Below, in pieces: positions 25,596-33,685 of a stretch of DNA of 64,000 nucleotides; positions within the stretch are counted from its first letter, which is position 1; each line of letters begins with the position of its first letter. A model generated the notes under the pieces. It was not told the DNA's origin, did not search any database, and worked only from the letters and a program-made list of their open reading frames with translations. This DNA comes from Mucilaginibacter sp. KACC 22063 (GTDB lineage: Bacteria > Bacteroidota > Bacteroidia > Sphingobacteriales > Sphingobacteriaceae): NCBI RefSeq assembly GCF_028736115.1, contig NZ_CP117877.1:3844001-3908000 (forward strand). The letters run 5' to 3'. A program made the translations under genes and the position numbers.

Positions 25596-25630
25596 GTTGA
25601 TATGACGTTATTTAGCATAACGATATCAAC
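25596..25630. promoter_or_regulatory. Operator-like long palindrome
   Basis: GTTGATAT-GA-CGTTAT-TTAGC-ATAACG-ATATCAAC: a perfect 14-bp stem with a 2-nt bulge and a 5-nt loop. It ends 6 bp before the TTTG of the promoter at 25637-25669. There is no U-tract, so it is more like an operator than a terminator, though a 3' hairpin for the DUF983 mRNA is possible. Confidence 0.6.
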
Positions 25631-25636
25631 ACCCCT

Positions 25637-25669
25637 TTTGCGCTATTACAGCGTTTACGTTTAGTTTTG
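25637..25669 (+). promoter_or_regulatory. Bacteroidota-type promoter (TTTG-N21-TAGTTTTG)
   Basis: TTTG at 25637-25640, 21 bp, then TAGTTTTG at 25662-25669; an exact fit to TTTG-N19/21-TAnnTTTG. It should drive the 78-aa gene at 25745. Confidence 0.6.
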
Positions 25670-25670
25670 T

Positions 25671-25710
25671 AGCCGGTTAGCAATTAACCGGCTATATTTT
25701 TTATATAGCC
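25671..25710 (+). promoter_or_regulatory. Two mutually exclusive leader hairpins (attenuator-like)
   Basis: Hairpin 1 is AGCCGGTTA-GCAAT-TAACCGGCT (25671-25693), followed by ATATTTTTTAT, terminator-like. Hairpin 2 is GGCTATAT-TTTTT-ATATAGCC (25690-25710). They share GGCT at 25690-25693, so only one can form fully. Confidence 0.55.
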
Positions 25711-25744
25711 GCAACTTTTTAACAGCTTAAAAGTTATGCTAATA

Positions 25745-25981
25745 ATGGAACGATTCAGCATAGAGATTAAGCGTAATAAAGATACCCTGCAATTTGAAGT
25801 AGCAGATTACCTGCACCACAACGGCGAACACTGCAAGTTTGAAGTTTATCACAACAATGAATTTGTAGCCAGCTTTGAGCCTGATCAGCATAAATTTTTG
25901 CATGTATGCAAAGACACCGGGAAATTGGATGAAAAAACTATGAATTTACTTTGCGATAAGCTGGAGCATATCCATATTTAA
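25745..25981 (+). CDS. Hypothetical 78-aa protein with complex leader
   Basis: A small protein beginning MERFSIEIKRNKDTLQFEV, from the ATG at 25745 (an in-frame ATG three codons upstream is the alternative). No domain recognised. It is rich in His, Cys and acidic residues (HHNGEHCKFEV, HKFLHVCKDTG, LCDKLEHIHI), with two Cys in HVC and LLC contexts, so metal or redox binding is conceivable (speculative). No signal or membrane segment. Its leader carries the palindrome, promoter and alternate hairpins described at 25596-25710. Confidence 0.6.
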   Translation: MERFSIEIKRNKDTLQFEVADYLHHNGEHCKFEVYHNNEFVASFEPDQHKFLHVCKDTGKLDEKTMNLLCDKLEHIHI

Positions 25982-26052
25982 AACTAAAAACCACATATTG
26001 CAGTAAACAAAATTGTTGTGATTGTTATCTTAGCAATAAATCAAGCTTAGCC

Positions 26053-26919
26053 ATGACTGTTATTGAAAACGAATTTTTAAAGGTTAGTATCCGCTCCCAA
26101 GGTGCCGAGATGGTTTCTGTTTACAACAAACAGGCTGGCATTGAACATTTATGGCAAGCCGATCCTAAAATATGGGGCTGGCATGCGCCCAACCTATTCC
26201 CTGTAGTTGGCGGGCTGATAGATAACCAACTGCACGTTGATGGTAAAAGCTATCCCATGCAACGTCATGGCTTTACACGCCCTTCGGAGTTTAAACTTTC
26301 GGAAGCGACGCGTACACATGCTTTATTTTCGTTGCCGTACTCTGAAAACACATTATCCGCCTATCCTTATAAATTCAACTTCCAGATCATTTACGATTTG
26401 ATTGATAACGCATTGCGCGTTACTTACAAGGTCATCAATCATGATCAGCAGCCTATTTATTTTTCTGTTGGCGGTCATCCGGCATTCAATGTCCCTTTTA
26501 ATGGCGAGGGTAACTACCAGGATTATTACCTGGAGTTTGAAACCACAGAAAATCTGCATACACACATGCTATCGGCAGATGGCTTTTTTACAGGCGAAAC
26601 CCGCCCGGTTGCTTTGGATGGCAACAAACTGCATTTAAACCATGATCTTTTTAAAGATGATGCACTGGTGTTTAAAGATCTAAAGTCGCGCATGGTTACC
26701 ATCAAAAGCGACAAGCACCCTGCTACCCTATCGGTTGAATTTCCGCATTTTAATTACCTGGGTATTTGGGCTAAACCCGGTGCCGATTTTGTTTGTATAG
26801 AACCCTGGCTGGGATGCGCCGATACAGAAGGAAAACCTGTAGATATCAAAGAAAAAGAGGCGATACAAAAGCTGGTTTACGGGCATGTTTTTGAAGCAGC
26901 TTACTATATAAGTATATAA
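26053..26919 (+). CDS. Aldose 1-epimerase (galactose mutarotase)-like protein
   Basis: 288 aa of the aldose-1-epimerase-like family. Central GGHPAFNVPF with the conserved histidine, QRHGFTRPSEF upstream, and the C-terminal CIEPWLG motif. The family interconverts sugar anomers (mutarotases, and hexose-6-phosphate epimerases); specificity cannot be fixed here. Cytoplasmic, no signal. It is probably monocistronic; the next gene starts 64 bp downstream. Confidence 0.87.
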   Translation: MTVIENEFLKVSIRSQGAEMVSVYNKQAGIEHLWQADPKIWGWHAPNLFPVVGGLIDNQLHVDGKSYPMQRHGFTRPSEFKLSEATRTHALFSLPYSENTLSAYPYKFNFQIIYDLIDNALRVTYKVINHDQQPIYFSVGGHPAFNVPFNGEGNYQDYYLEFETTENLHTHMLSADGFFTGETRPVALDGNKLHLNHDLFKDDALVFKDLKSRMVTIKSDKHPATLSVEFPHFNYLGIWAKPGADFVCIEPWLGCADTEGKPVDIKEKEAIQKLVYGHVFEAAYYISI

Positions 26920-26983
26920 CCCTAAAGGCAATAATTAGCTTTAATTTAAGTTTAAACTTAACTCATTACTAAAACTTGCCTTT

Positions 26984-27742
26984 ATGAACACAGCACCAAC
27001 AGAGCGCTTCTCTGATCGGGTTGAAAATTATGTACAATATCGTCCTGGTTATCCGCAGCAGGCTATCGATTTTTTAATAGACGAGTTTAATCTTTCCTCA
27101 TTATCTGTAGTTGCCGATATCGGATCAGGCACGGGCATTTTTACCAAGTATCTGCTAAATCATGTGTATCGTGTATTTGCCGTTGAACCCAACGAGCCGA
27201 TGCGCATGGCAGCAGAGGAACATCTGAGCCAATACACAAACGTAACATCTGTTGCAGGCACGGCAGAACACACTAATTTACCTGCAGGCAGTATTGATCT
27301 GATCACCAGCGCAACAGCTTTTCATTGGTTTGATGTTGAACAAGCCCGTGATGAATTTAAGCGTATCCTGAAGCCTGACGGCGCAGTAGCCTTATTATGG
27401 AATGTAAAGAACCCTGATGCTGATGAATTTTCTGTGGCTTACAAGAATTTGGTTGACCAATATACCATTGACGCTGATGAAAAAGCCGGGCTTTTAAACG
27501 GCCAACGCCTGAAAGATTTCTTTGCTAACGGAGAATATAAAACCACCAGTTATCCTAACCAACAGGTTTTCGACCAGGCCGGACTAATCGGGCGGTCGTT
27601 TTCATCATCTAATGCACCCCTGCCTTATACTCTCGATGGCAACCGCTTCACCAATGATTTAAAAGATCTGTTTCACCAATATCAGGTTGAGAGTACGGTT
27701 ACGTTGCACTATAATACGATGGTGTATACGGGCAGGGTGTAA
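26984..27742 (+). CDS. Class I SAM-dependent methyltransferase
   Basis: 252 aa, Methyltransf_11/25-type. SAM motif I VADIGSGTGIF at about residues 44-54, post-I acidic residue in VFAVEPNEPM, and motif II FHWFDVEQARDEF followed by KRILKPDGAVALLW. The substrate is not apparent; proteins of this type act on small molecules or tRNA. Cytoplasmic. It faces parC across the gap 27743-27879, which holds a large inverted repeat. Confidence 0.85.
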   Translation: MNTAPTERFSDRVENYVQYRPGYPQQAIDFLIDEFNLSSLSVVADIGSGTGIFTKYLLNHVYRVFAVEPNEPMRMAAEEHLSQYTNVTSVAGTAEHTNLPAGSIDLITSATAFHWFDVEQARDEFKRILKPDGAVALLWNVKNPDADEFSVAYKNLVDQYTIDADEKAGLLNGQRLKDFFANGEYKTTSYPNQQVFDQAGLIGRSFSSSNAPLPYTLDGNRFTNDLKDLFHQYQVESTVTLHYNTMVYTGRV

Positions 27743-27771
27743 GCATTTTTTAGTTGCGATAGCCAATTAAT

Positions 27772-27866
27772 TTGTCATTCCGAACGTATGTGAGGAATCT
27801 AAAATGTTGATAAAACAAAGAATTTGTTATTTTACTTCAGATTCTTCACTTCGTTCAGAATGACAA
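27772..27866. repeat. Large inverted repeat between convergent genes (family E)
   Basis: Left arm TTGTCATTCCGAACG, right arm CGTTCAGAATGACAA, with an inner GTGAGGAATCT / AGATTCTTCAC pair. Same design as 31239-31303. Lies between the methyltransferase and parC stops and may help end both. Confidence 0.65.
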
Positions 27867-27879
27867 GGGCGAATAATCC

Positions 27880-30588
27880 TTAAAACAACCCTAACTGTAT
27901 ATCATCAGGATTGGTGATTTCTAAATCCACCTTCTTTGCCGGCTTTTCGTCTGTTGTTTCATCCTGTTTTTCAGGAGGGACATCACCTTCTGGTTTTGCT
28001 TCTACTGATGTAACAGTTGGTTCGGTATCTTCAACTGAATCTGGTGCCGGGTCAGGTACGTCTTCCGGATCATCATGTTCCGCAATCAGTTCAACTGTTT
28101 GCACTGTATGGGCAGACAAGCGGTTCCCCATGGCTTTCATGCCTTTCACGTCAATCAGATCAGCAAGGTTAAGCTCTACCAATTCTTTAACTTCCGACTT
28201 ACCTTTAAGCTGTTCTACTTTTACAACTGGTTGTGCTGCTCCAGAAATCAGTATCAGTTTAGAGCCACTTTCTTCGCTGATAATTGAGGTCTGACGGCCA
28301 ATGGCGGTGTTTTCAAACATGAAGCGCTTAACCATGTAATTTTTAGACTTACCATCGAAATGCACAACCGAATAAACCTTTTCAGCATTGTACTTTTCGA
28401 TCAGGATCATCTTATCATCAAAGTGGTTATTGAGATCAAAACTGGTTAACTCGTAAATACCGTTCGACATTACGGTAAGTATCCGGTCTTCGCCATCAAA
28501 CTCACCCAGGTAAGTCCCACGCCCATCAGCATTCAACCTGCGTAATACATCATCGTACCATATTTTACGTCCTGCCAATGTTGATACACCTTTGCTTTTC
28601 AGCACGATCTTTTTAACCGGGTATTTAGTAACGATATTACCCATACTACCACGGCCTTTAATCGCGATCTCGGCAAAGTCCTCGTCAAATTGCAGCTTCT
28701 TTAATTTAGAATGCGGTTTTAACTGGATGTTGACTACTTCGGCCTCACCATTAGGATTTGCACTAAAGTAAAGCACTTTTGATCCCTTGCTGCCTTTGGT
28801 AAGGTCATATTCTTTATCCCTGGTTACACCGGCTACGGCAAAGCGCTTAATGTATGACACACCACTTTGGCCATCTTTATAGATCATGTTGTAGATGGTG
28901 CGCTCATCGTTCTTCTTAAACACCGCAGCATGGATAATATCCTTACCCACAAATACCTTATCCTGTACCTTGGTAATAATACAACGGCCATCACTGCGGA
29001 AAACAATGATCTCGTCAATGTCGGAGCAATCACATACAAATTCATCTTTACGCAGGCCTGTACCAATAAATCCATCCTCACGATTAACGTACAGTTTTAC
29101 GTTAGCTAAGGCAACCTGGGCTGCCTCTACCCTGTCAAATGTGCGTAGTTCAGTCTTACGTTCGCGGCCTTTGCCATATTTCTCTCTCAGCTTTTCAAAC
29201 CAGGCAATGGCATAATCAGTAAGATGTTTTAAATGATTTCTTACTACTTTTATTTCATCTTCAAGCGCCTTCATCTGCTCATCCGCTTTTTTAACATCAA
29301 AGCGGGTGATACTACTCATTGGCTTATCTATCAGTCGCTTGTAATCTTCAGGCAAGATCGCACGATAAAATTGATCAAAGAACGGCTCGAACAATTTATT
29401 CAATACCTCAACCACAGCATCAAAATTTCCTGAATTTTCATAATCAGGATTTTTGTACATGCCTTCCTGGATGAAAATCTTAAGCAGCGAGCTGAAGAAT
29501 ATTTTTTCCTGTAATTCTTTCAGCCTGATCTCCAGCTCCTGTTTTAACAAATCTTTGGTAAACAGCGTACTTTCAGTCAGGATGTCGTTCACACTCATAA
29601 AGTGTGGCTTATCATCCTTAATTACACAGGTATTGGGTGATATGGAAACCTCACAATCCGTAAAGGCGTAAAGGGCATCAATGGTAACATCCGGAGAGAT
29701 ACCCGGAGCAAGATGCACCACAATCTCTACGTTTTGAGCGGTATTATCCTCAATTTTCTTGATCTTGATCTTACCCTTATCATTTGCTGATATTACGCTA
29801 TCAATCAATCCGCCGGTTGTGGTAGTGAACGGAATTTCTGTTATAGCCAGCGTTTTTTTATCGCGCTCAAGTATCTTGGCACGCACGCGTACCTTACCGC
29901 CACGCTGCCCTTCGTTATAGGCAGAAGTATCAGCCATACCACCGGTCGGGAAATCGGGCATCAGATTAGAGCGATTACCACGTAAAACTTCTATCGATGC
30001 ATCAATCAGCTCAATAAAGTTATGCGGCATAATCTTAGTGGCCAGGCCTACCGCAATACCATCGGCACCCTGGGCAAGCAGTAGCGGAAACTTAACAGGT
30101 AGAGTGATCGGCTCTTTATTACGCCCATCATAACTGGCCTGCCACTCTGTGGTGTCCGGATTGAAAACCACCTCACTGGCAAACTTAGATAAGCGCGCTT
30201 CGATATAACGCGGCGCAGCAGCCGAGTCGCCCGTAACCGGGTCACCCCAGTTACCCTGGCAGTCAATCAGCAGGTTCTTTTGCCCTATCTGCACCATAGC
30301 ATCTCCAATGGAGGCATCACCATGCGGGTGATACTTCATGGTATTACCAATAACGTTTGCTGCTTTATTAAAGCGTCCGTCGTCCATCTCTTTCAACGAG
30401 TGCAAAATGCGTCGCTGAACGGGCTTTAATCCATCATTGATATGCGGAACGGCACGGTCTAATATTACGTATGATGCATAATCCAGAAACCAGTTCTCGT
30501 ACAAACCATCCAGCGAAATGGCATTATGCATATTAGTATCTTCATTACCAGAGACAGGGAAATCTTCCGGGGTCAAATCTTCACTCAT
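27880..30588 (-). CDS. parC: DNA topoisomerase IV subunit A (ParC)
   Basis: Breakage-reunion subunit of topoisomerase IV, about 902 aa from the ATG at 30588 (an in-frame TTG at 30600 is less likely). Winged-helix catalytic core with LKPVQRRILHSLKEM, HPHGDASIGDAM and AAAPRYIEARL, the catalytic tyrosine near residue 128. The C-terminal DNA-wrapping part is followed by a long acidic Pro/Thr/Glu-rich tail and ends in DDIQLGLF, which resembles a QLxLF beta-clamp-binding peptide. Works with ParE at 18667-20538. Confidence 0.92.
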   Translation of the reverse strand: MSEDLTPEDFPVSGNEDTNMHNAISLDGLYENWFLDYASYVILDRAVPHINDGLKPVQRRILHSLKEMDDGRFNKAANVIGNTMKYHPHGDASIGDAMVQIGQKNLLIDCQGNWGDPVTGDSAAAPRYIEARLSKFASEVVFNPDTTEWQASYDGRNKEPITLPVKFPLLLAQGADGIAVGLATKIMPHNFIELIDASIEVLRGNRSNLMPDFPTGGMADTSAYNEGQRGGKVRVRAKILERDKKTLAITEIPFTTTTGGLIDSVISANDKGKIKIKKIEDNTAQNVEIVVHLAPGISPDVTIDALYAFTDCEVSISPNTCVIKDDKPHFMSVNDILTESTLFTKDLLKQELEIRLKELQEKIFFSSLLKIFIQEGMYKNPDYENSGNFDAVVEVLNKLFEPFFDQFYRAILPEDYKRLIDKPMSSITRFDVKKADEQMKALEDEIKVVRNHLKHLTDYAIAWFEKLREKYGKGRERKTELRTFDRVEAAQVALANVKLYVNREDGFIGTGLRKDEFVCDCSDIDEIIVFRSDGRCIITKVQDKVFVGKDIIHAAVFKKNDERTIYNMIYKDGQSGVSYIKRFAVAGVTRDKEYDLTKGSKGSKVLYFSANPNGEAEVVNIQLKPHSKLKKLQFDEDFAEIAIKGRGSMGNIVTKYPVKKIVLKSKGVSTLAGRKIWYDDVLRRLNADGRGTYLGEFDGEDRILTVMSNGIYELTSFDLNNHFDDKMILIEKYNAEKVYSVVHFDGKSKNYMVKRFMFENTAIGRQTSIISEESGSKLILISGAAQPVVKVEQLKGKSEVKELVELNLADLIDVKGMKAMGNRLSAHTVQTVELIAEHDDPEDVPDPAPDSVEDTEPTVTSVEAKPEGDVPPEKQDETTDEKPAKKVDLEITNPDDIQLGLF

Positions 30589-30704
30589 TCTTAAATACAA
30601 TTCGGATTTGTAAATATAAGCAGAACGCTTAATATTAGACGCCCCTGACAGTTGTTATGGATAACATTAATACCTTGCGTAAGCAAATAATCAATTTACC
30701 CGAA

Positions 30705-31229
30705 ATGAAAAAAGCCCTCATACTGTTAGCGTTGCCGCTTTTATTAGTAGCCTGTAAATCTGAAGTAAAAAAAATAAACCTGGCTTTACCCGACACTGTA
30801 AAATACCCTTACGTGGTTGACAGTACTTATAATTGGGAGGTAAACCCTAAGCCGGAAAATGCGCTTGTAGCCCTTAGCGCCCTTAAAGCCGAAGAAAAGT
30901 TAGATACTGCTGCTTTCAGGAAATACTTTGCCAAAAATATCGTGATCAATAAAGACGGTGTGCATATTGCCGGTTCTGTAGATCAGTTGCAGAAAAACAT
31001 ACAACAGCAGTTAGGTACCAACAAATCTGTTAAAATTACGGTAAACTACTGGCAGTCGCTCATTAACAAGGCTAAAACGCAGGAAGTGGTTACTACCTGG
31101 TATACTCAGTACTGGGTTGACAAAAACGGCCATGCCGATTCTGTAAGATATACTGACAACAATATTTTAAGCAACGGAAAAATAACACGTATTGATGAGT
31201 ATATGATGCGTTTCCCTAAAGGGAAGTAG
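30705..31229 (+). CDS. Lipoprotein with NTF2-like domain
   Basis: 174 aa from the ATG at 30705 (MKKALILLALPLLLVACKSE); an in-frame ATG at 30657 would put 16 residues before the signal. Lipobox LLVAC with Cys17. The mature part is an NTF2-like (SnoaL-type) fold: LDTAAFRKYFAKNIVINKDG, then WYTQYWVDKNGHADSV and ITRIDEYMMRFPK. Anchored in the envelope; ligand unknown. It is divergent from parC and convergent with the phosphatase gene at 31316. Confidence 0.75.
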   Translation: MKKALILLALPLLLVACKSEVKKINLALPDTVKYPYVVDSTYNWEVNPKPENALVALSALKAEEKLDTAAFRKYFAKNIVINKDGVHIAGSVDQLQKNIQQQLGTNKSVKITVNYWQSLINKAKTQEVVTTWYTQYWVDKNGHADSVRYTDNNILSNGKITRIDEYMMRFPKGK

Positions 31230-31238
31230 TTTCACAGT

Positions 31239-31303
31239 TCATTTCGAGTGGCAACGAGAAATCTTCTTGAACTACAGATTTCTCACATGCGTTCGAAATG
31301 ACA
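31239..31303. repeat. Inverted repeat between convergent genes (family E)
   Basis: Outer arms TCATTTCGA / TTCGAAATGA and inner arms AGAAATCT / AGATTTCT around TTCTTGAACTAC. Its arms differ from 27772-27866 by paired changes. It sits in the gap between stops at 31229 (+) and 31316 (-). Confidence 0.65.
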
Positions 31304-31315
31304 AAAACTCTTTTC

Positions 31316-32128
31316 TTAATTTACCTTTAGCTTCGCTTTTATAACTGAGTCTTTTTGCGCAGGGGTAAGTTTGTAATTGAAGTTATACAAAGCGCCTTCC
31401 CAATCACCGTATGTCGGATTTGGTAATACAATGTATTTGCTGCCAAACTTTTGTTTTAACAGCTCTGTTGTTGCTTCGCGTTTATCTTCAGCAGGTCGAT
31501 TATCATATAATGCATCAAAATCGGCCAGGTTATCGCCGCAAAGCAATACAATATTGTAATTAGCTAAAACCTGTTGGCGGCGGTCCTCTTTACTTGACGA
31601 TTGCCCTTTTAATAAAAGGTGCGCATCATCGGCATTAGGCAAGTTAAATTTTTGCAGATTTTTTAAAGTACCGATGCGCTCATCTTCATCACGGTTGGTG
31701 ATGTAAAACACCGTTACCCCTTTACTGGCCGCATACTTAAAAAAATCAGGCGCTCCAGGCACCGTATCAGCCGCCGATTGTGCCGTCCAGTGTTTCCATT
31801 TAGCGGTGCTGAAGTCTTCGTTATTGATGGCAGCGCGGGCATCCTCCGGGCTGTTATCTAACAGGGTTTCATCAATGTCGGTTACTACAGCTAAAGGCTT
31901 ACCGGCTTGTTGTTTAACGGCTTCGTCGATACGAAACTTAGCCATGTTATAAGCCTGAAAACACAATGCCTTATATTCTGCCGCACGCTGCTGCCATAAG
32001 GAAGTTAAAACCTTGCCATTGTTCGCTATAGAAGCATTCGCAGAAATATGAGTTGCAACCTGATGCCTGGTGCTACAAGCCGATATAACAGCGATACAAA
32101 TAATAAAAGGAGCCGTAAGTTTTTTCAT
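31316..32128 (-). CDS. e(P4)-family 5'-nucleotidase/acid phosphatase lipoprotein
   Basis: HAD-superfamily acid phosphatase of the e(P4) lipoprotein class, 270 aa. Lipobox ISAC (Cys18) after a hydrophobic signal. The HAD motif DIDETLLDNS has D84 as nucleophile and D86 as general acid. FYITNRDEDE carries motif II, and LCGDNLADFDALYD is the motif IV metal site. Outer-membrane- or inner-membrane-bound, releasing phosphate from nucleotides for uptake. A repeat region lies upstream. Confidence 0.88.
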   Translation of the reverse strand: MKKLTAPFIICIAVISACSTRHQVATHISANASIANNGKVLTSLWQQRAAEYKALCFQAYNMAKFRIDEAVKQQAGKPLAVVTDIDETLLDNSPEDARAAINNEDFSTAKWKHWTAQSAADTVPGAPDFFKYAASKGVTVFYITNRDEDERIGTLKNLQKFNLPNADDAHLLLKGQSSSKEDRRQQVLANYNIVLLCGDNLADFDALYDNRPAEDKREATTELLKQKFGSKYIVLPNPTYGDWEGALYNFNYKLTPAQKDSVIKAKLKVN

Positions 32129-32204
32129 ATTTTGAACAGCTTAAAAGCGGTTCAAAATTGCTAAAATCTTTTTGACCATCCTTAATAATAATGAAGAAAC
32201 CAAT

Positions 32205-32262
32205 GATACTTCCTTTTTCTTCCCAAAAGAAAGTATCCAAAGAAAAAGTCGTGACTTTGGCC
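32205..32262 (+). repeat. 33-nt hairpin element (family C), left copy
   Basis: GATACTT-C-CTTTT pairs with AAAAG-A-AAGTATC (one C-A mismatch) in 33 nt, followed by CAAAGAAAAAGTCG and a degenerate tail. Same layout as 44733-44765 and 32446-32414. Confidence 0.65.
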
Positions 32263-32375
32263 TTGTTAAATGGTGTATAAATATGATCAGATGTTATAGT
32301 GATCGCAGAAACTGAACGTAAGCTTAAAATGCCGCCTTAGCGCGGGCGGCAACACAGAACTTGAAACACCATAAA

Positions 32376-32446
32376 CATTCAAAGACCGCGGTACCAGCGG
32401 CGAGTTTCTTTTGGTTACTTTTCTTTGACGACCAAAGAAAAGTAAC
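32376..32446 (-). repeat. 33-nt hairpin element (family C), right copy
   Basis: Reverse orientation: hairpin GTTACTTTTCTTTG / CAAAGAAAAGTAAC (14-bp perfect stem, 5-nt loop, 32414-32446), then CAAAAGAAACTCG and a tail with CCGCTGG, ACCGCGG and CTTTGAATG. It lies 8 bp past the msrA stop. Confidence 0.75.
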
Positions 32447-32453
32447 ATTGAAA

Positions 32454-33002
32454 TCATTGCAATAACTCCGGCTTAATTTTATCCGTAAAATCCTTTGCAA
32501 ACTTGTTCAGCTTCGGTTGTATCACGAATGCACAATATGGTTTTGAAGTATTATCTACAAAGTAATTCTGGTGATAATCTTCGGCAGTATAAAAAGTATC
32601 AGCGGGTACAATATGCGTAACGATAGGTTTATCAAATACTTGCTCGTCGGTAAGCTGTTTGATCATCGCTTCTGCCTTTTGTTTTTGCTCATCGTTATGG
32701 TAAAATATGGCTGAACGGTATTGTGTACCCACATCATTCCCCTGACGGTTAAGTGTAGTAGGATTATGGGTTTTAAAGAAGATTAAAAGCAATTCTTCAT
32801 AACTAATCACATCGGCATCATACTCTAACTCAATAGCTTCCGCATGGCCCGTATCACCGTTGCATATTTCCATATAAGTTGGATTTTCCAGCTCACCACC
32901 GGTATACCCCGATTTTACAGAATGAACACCGTTAACTGTTTGATATATTGCTTCTGTACACCAGAAACATCCGCTTGCAAAAGTTGCTTTTTGTAAATTC
33001 AT
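32454..33002 (-). CDS. msrA: Peptide-methionine (S)-S-oxide reductase MsrA
   Basis: Repairs oxidised methionine, using thioredoxin as reductant. 182 aa, typical. The catalytic GCFWCTE motif has Cys12 as nucleophile and is followed by the conserved GYTGGELENPTY and GHAEAIELEYD blocks, and YYTAEDYHQNYF at the C-terminus. No signal peptide, so cytoplasmic. Unusually, an AAAAGGAGG Shine-Dalgarno-like run (33028-33020) is separated from the ATG by a GCGGC-AAA-GCCGC hairpin. It lies 56 bp downstream of the DUF4159 gene on the same strand. Confidence 0.92.
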   Translation of the reverse strand: MNLQKATFASGCFWCTEAIYQTVNGVHSVKSGYTGGELENPTYMEICNGDTGHAEAIELEYDADVISYEELLLIFFKTHNPTTLNRQGNDVGTQYRSAIFYHNDEQKQKAEAMIKQLTDEQVFDKPIVTHIVPADTFYTAEDYHQNYFVDNTSKPYCAFVIQPKLNKFAKDFTDKIKPELLQ

Positions 33003-33028
33003 ATATCAGCGGCTTTGCCGCCCTCCTT
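33003..33028 (-). promoter_or_regulatory. SD-like sequence with hairpin before msrA start
   Basis: Minus strand: AAAAGGAGG (33028-33020), stem GCGGC-AAA-GCCGC (33019-33007), then TGAT and the ATG at 33002. If the stem forms, the effective SD spacing is about 4 nt instead of 17. Confidence 0.5.
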
Positions 33029-33058
33029 TTATGTTGAATACTAAATCAGTTTGAGCTG

Positions 33059-33685
33059 CTATGAACTCATAGCATAAACTACAATGTTCACGCCAAACTT
33101 GGTATTGTCTTCAGCCAGGAAGCGTTTGTTGCGGAAATCGTAATCCCACTCGCAGCCATAATCCTTATTGCTATATAAAACGGCAATGCGCCCGTTAATT
33201 TCAATGGACTTCAGGTAGTCATGCACCAGGTCATCGCCCCAGCCATTAAGCTCGAAAGAGGTGTTAGGAGGGCCCTTTTCAAACGTAAAGAAGGCTTTGT
33301 ATATAGGGTGGTTATTAGGTATCTTCTTTAAAGCATTAGACCCAAACAGCTGTGTCATCTGCGCTTCAAAAGATTTCGCAAATAGCCCGTCTATGTCATG
33401 ATTGCAGTCGTCAACGAATACAAACCCGCCATTTTGTACGTACTTTTTAAAGTTAGCGCGTTCCTGTTCATCAAATTGCACCAACTTATGGCCACTCAGG
33501 TAACAAAAGGGATAGTTAAAAACATCGGGGCTGCTTAATGCCACCACCTTCTCCTTAGTATCAATAGGAATGGTGGTATATTCCAGCAGCGAATTAAGGA
33601 TATTAGCCGGCATGCGCTGATCAGTATCCCAATCTCCAGAATGATAGCTTAACCTTGTAAAAGTGAACTTACGACCGAAAGACAT
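33059..33685 (-). CDS. DUF4159-domain protein
   Basis: 208 aa, DUF4159 family: FTRLSYHSGDWDTDQRMPAN at the start, then FVFVDDCNHDIDGLFAKSFE, and the closing GCEWDYDFRN and FGVNIVVYAM. The fold resembles a glutamine-amidotransferase-like Rossmann domain. In Bacteroidota these proteins are often encoded beside MoxR/DUF58/BatA genes, as here: the MoxR gene diverges from it across 177 bp. No signal peptide in this copy. The role is not known. Confidence 0.8.
   Translation of the reverse strand: MSFGRKFTFTRLSYHSGDWDTDQRMPANILNSLLEYTTIPIDTKEKVVALSSPDVFNYPFCYLSGHKLVQFDEQERANFKKYVQNGGFVFVDDCNHDIDGLFAKSFEAQMTQLFGSNALKKIPNNHPIYKAFFTFEKGPPNTSFELNGWGDDLVHDYLKSIEINGRIAVLYSNKDYGCEWDYDFRNKRFLAEDNTKFGVNIVVYAMSS

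Larger units (their letters stand above)
32129..32453. other. 325-bp intergenic repeat block
   Basis: No credible ORF. Two copies of the 33-nt hairpin element in opposing orientation (32205-32262 and 32376-32446) flank about 110 bp with a small CGCCTTAGCGCGGGCGGC-type palindrome near 32332-32350. Confidence 0.6.

Noticed and set aside
32129..32453. An insertion sequence or toxin-antitoxin pair in the msrA-phosphatase gap
   Set aside because: No transposase or two-gene pair is present; the inverted copies are short non-coding hairpin elements.
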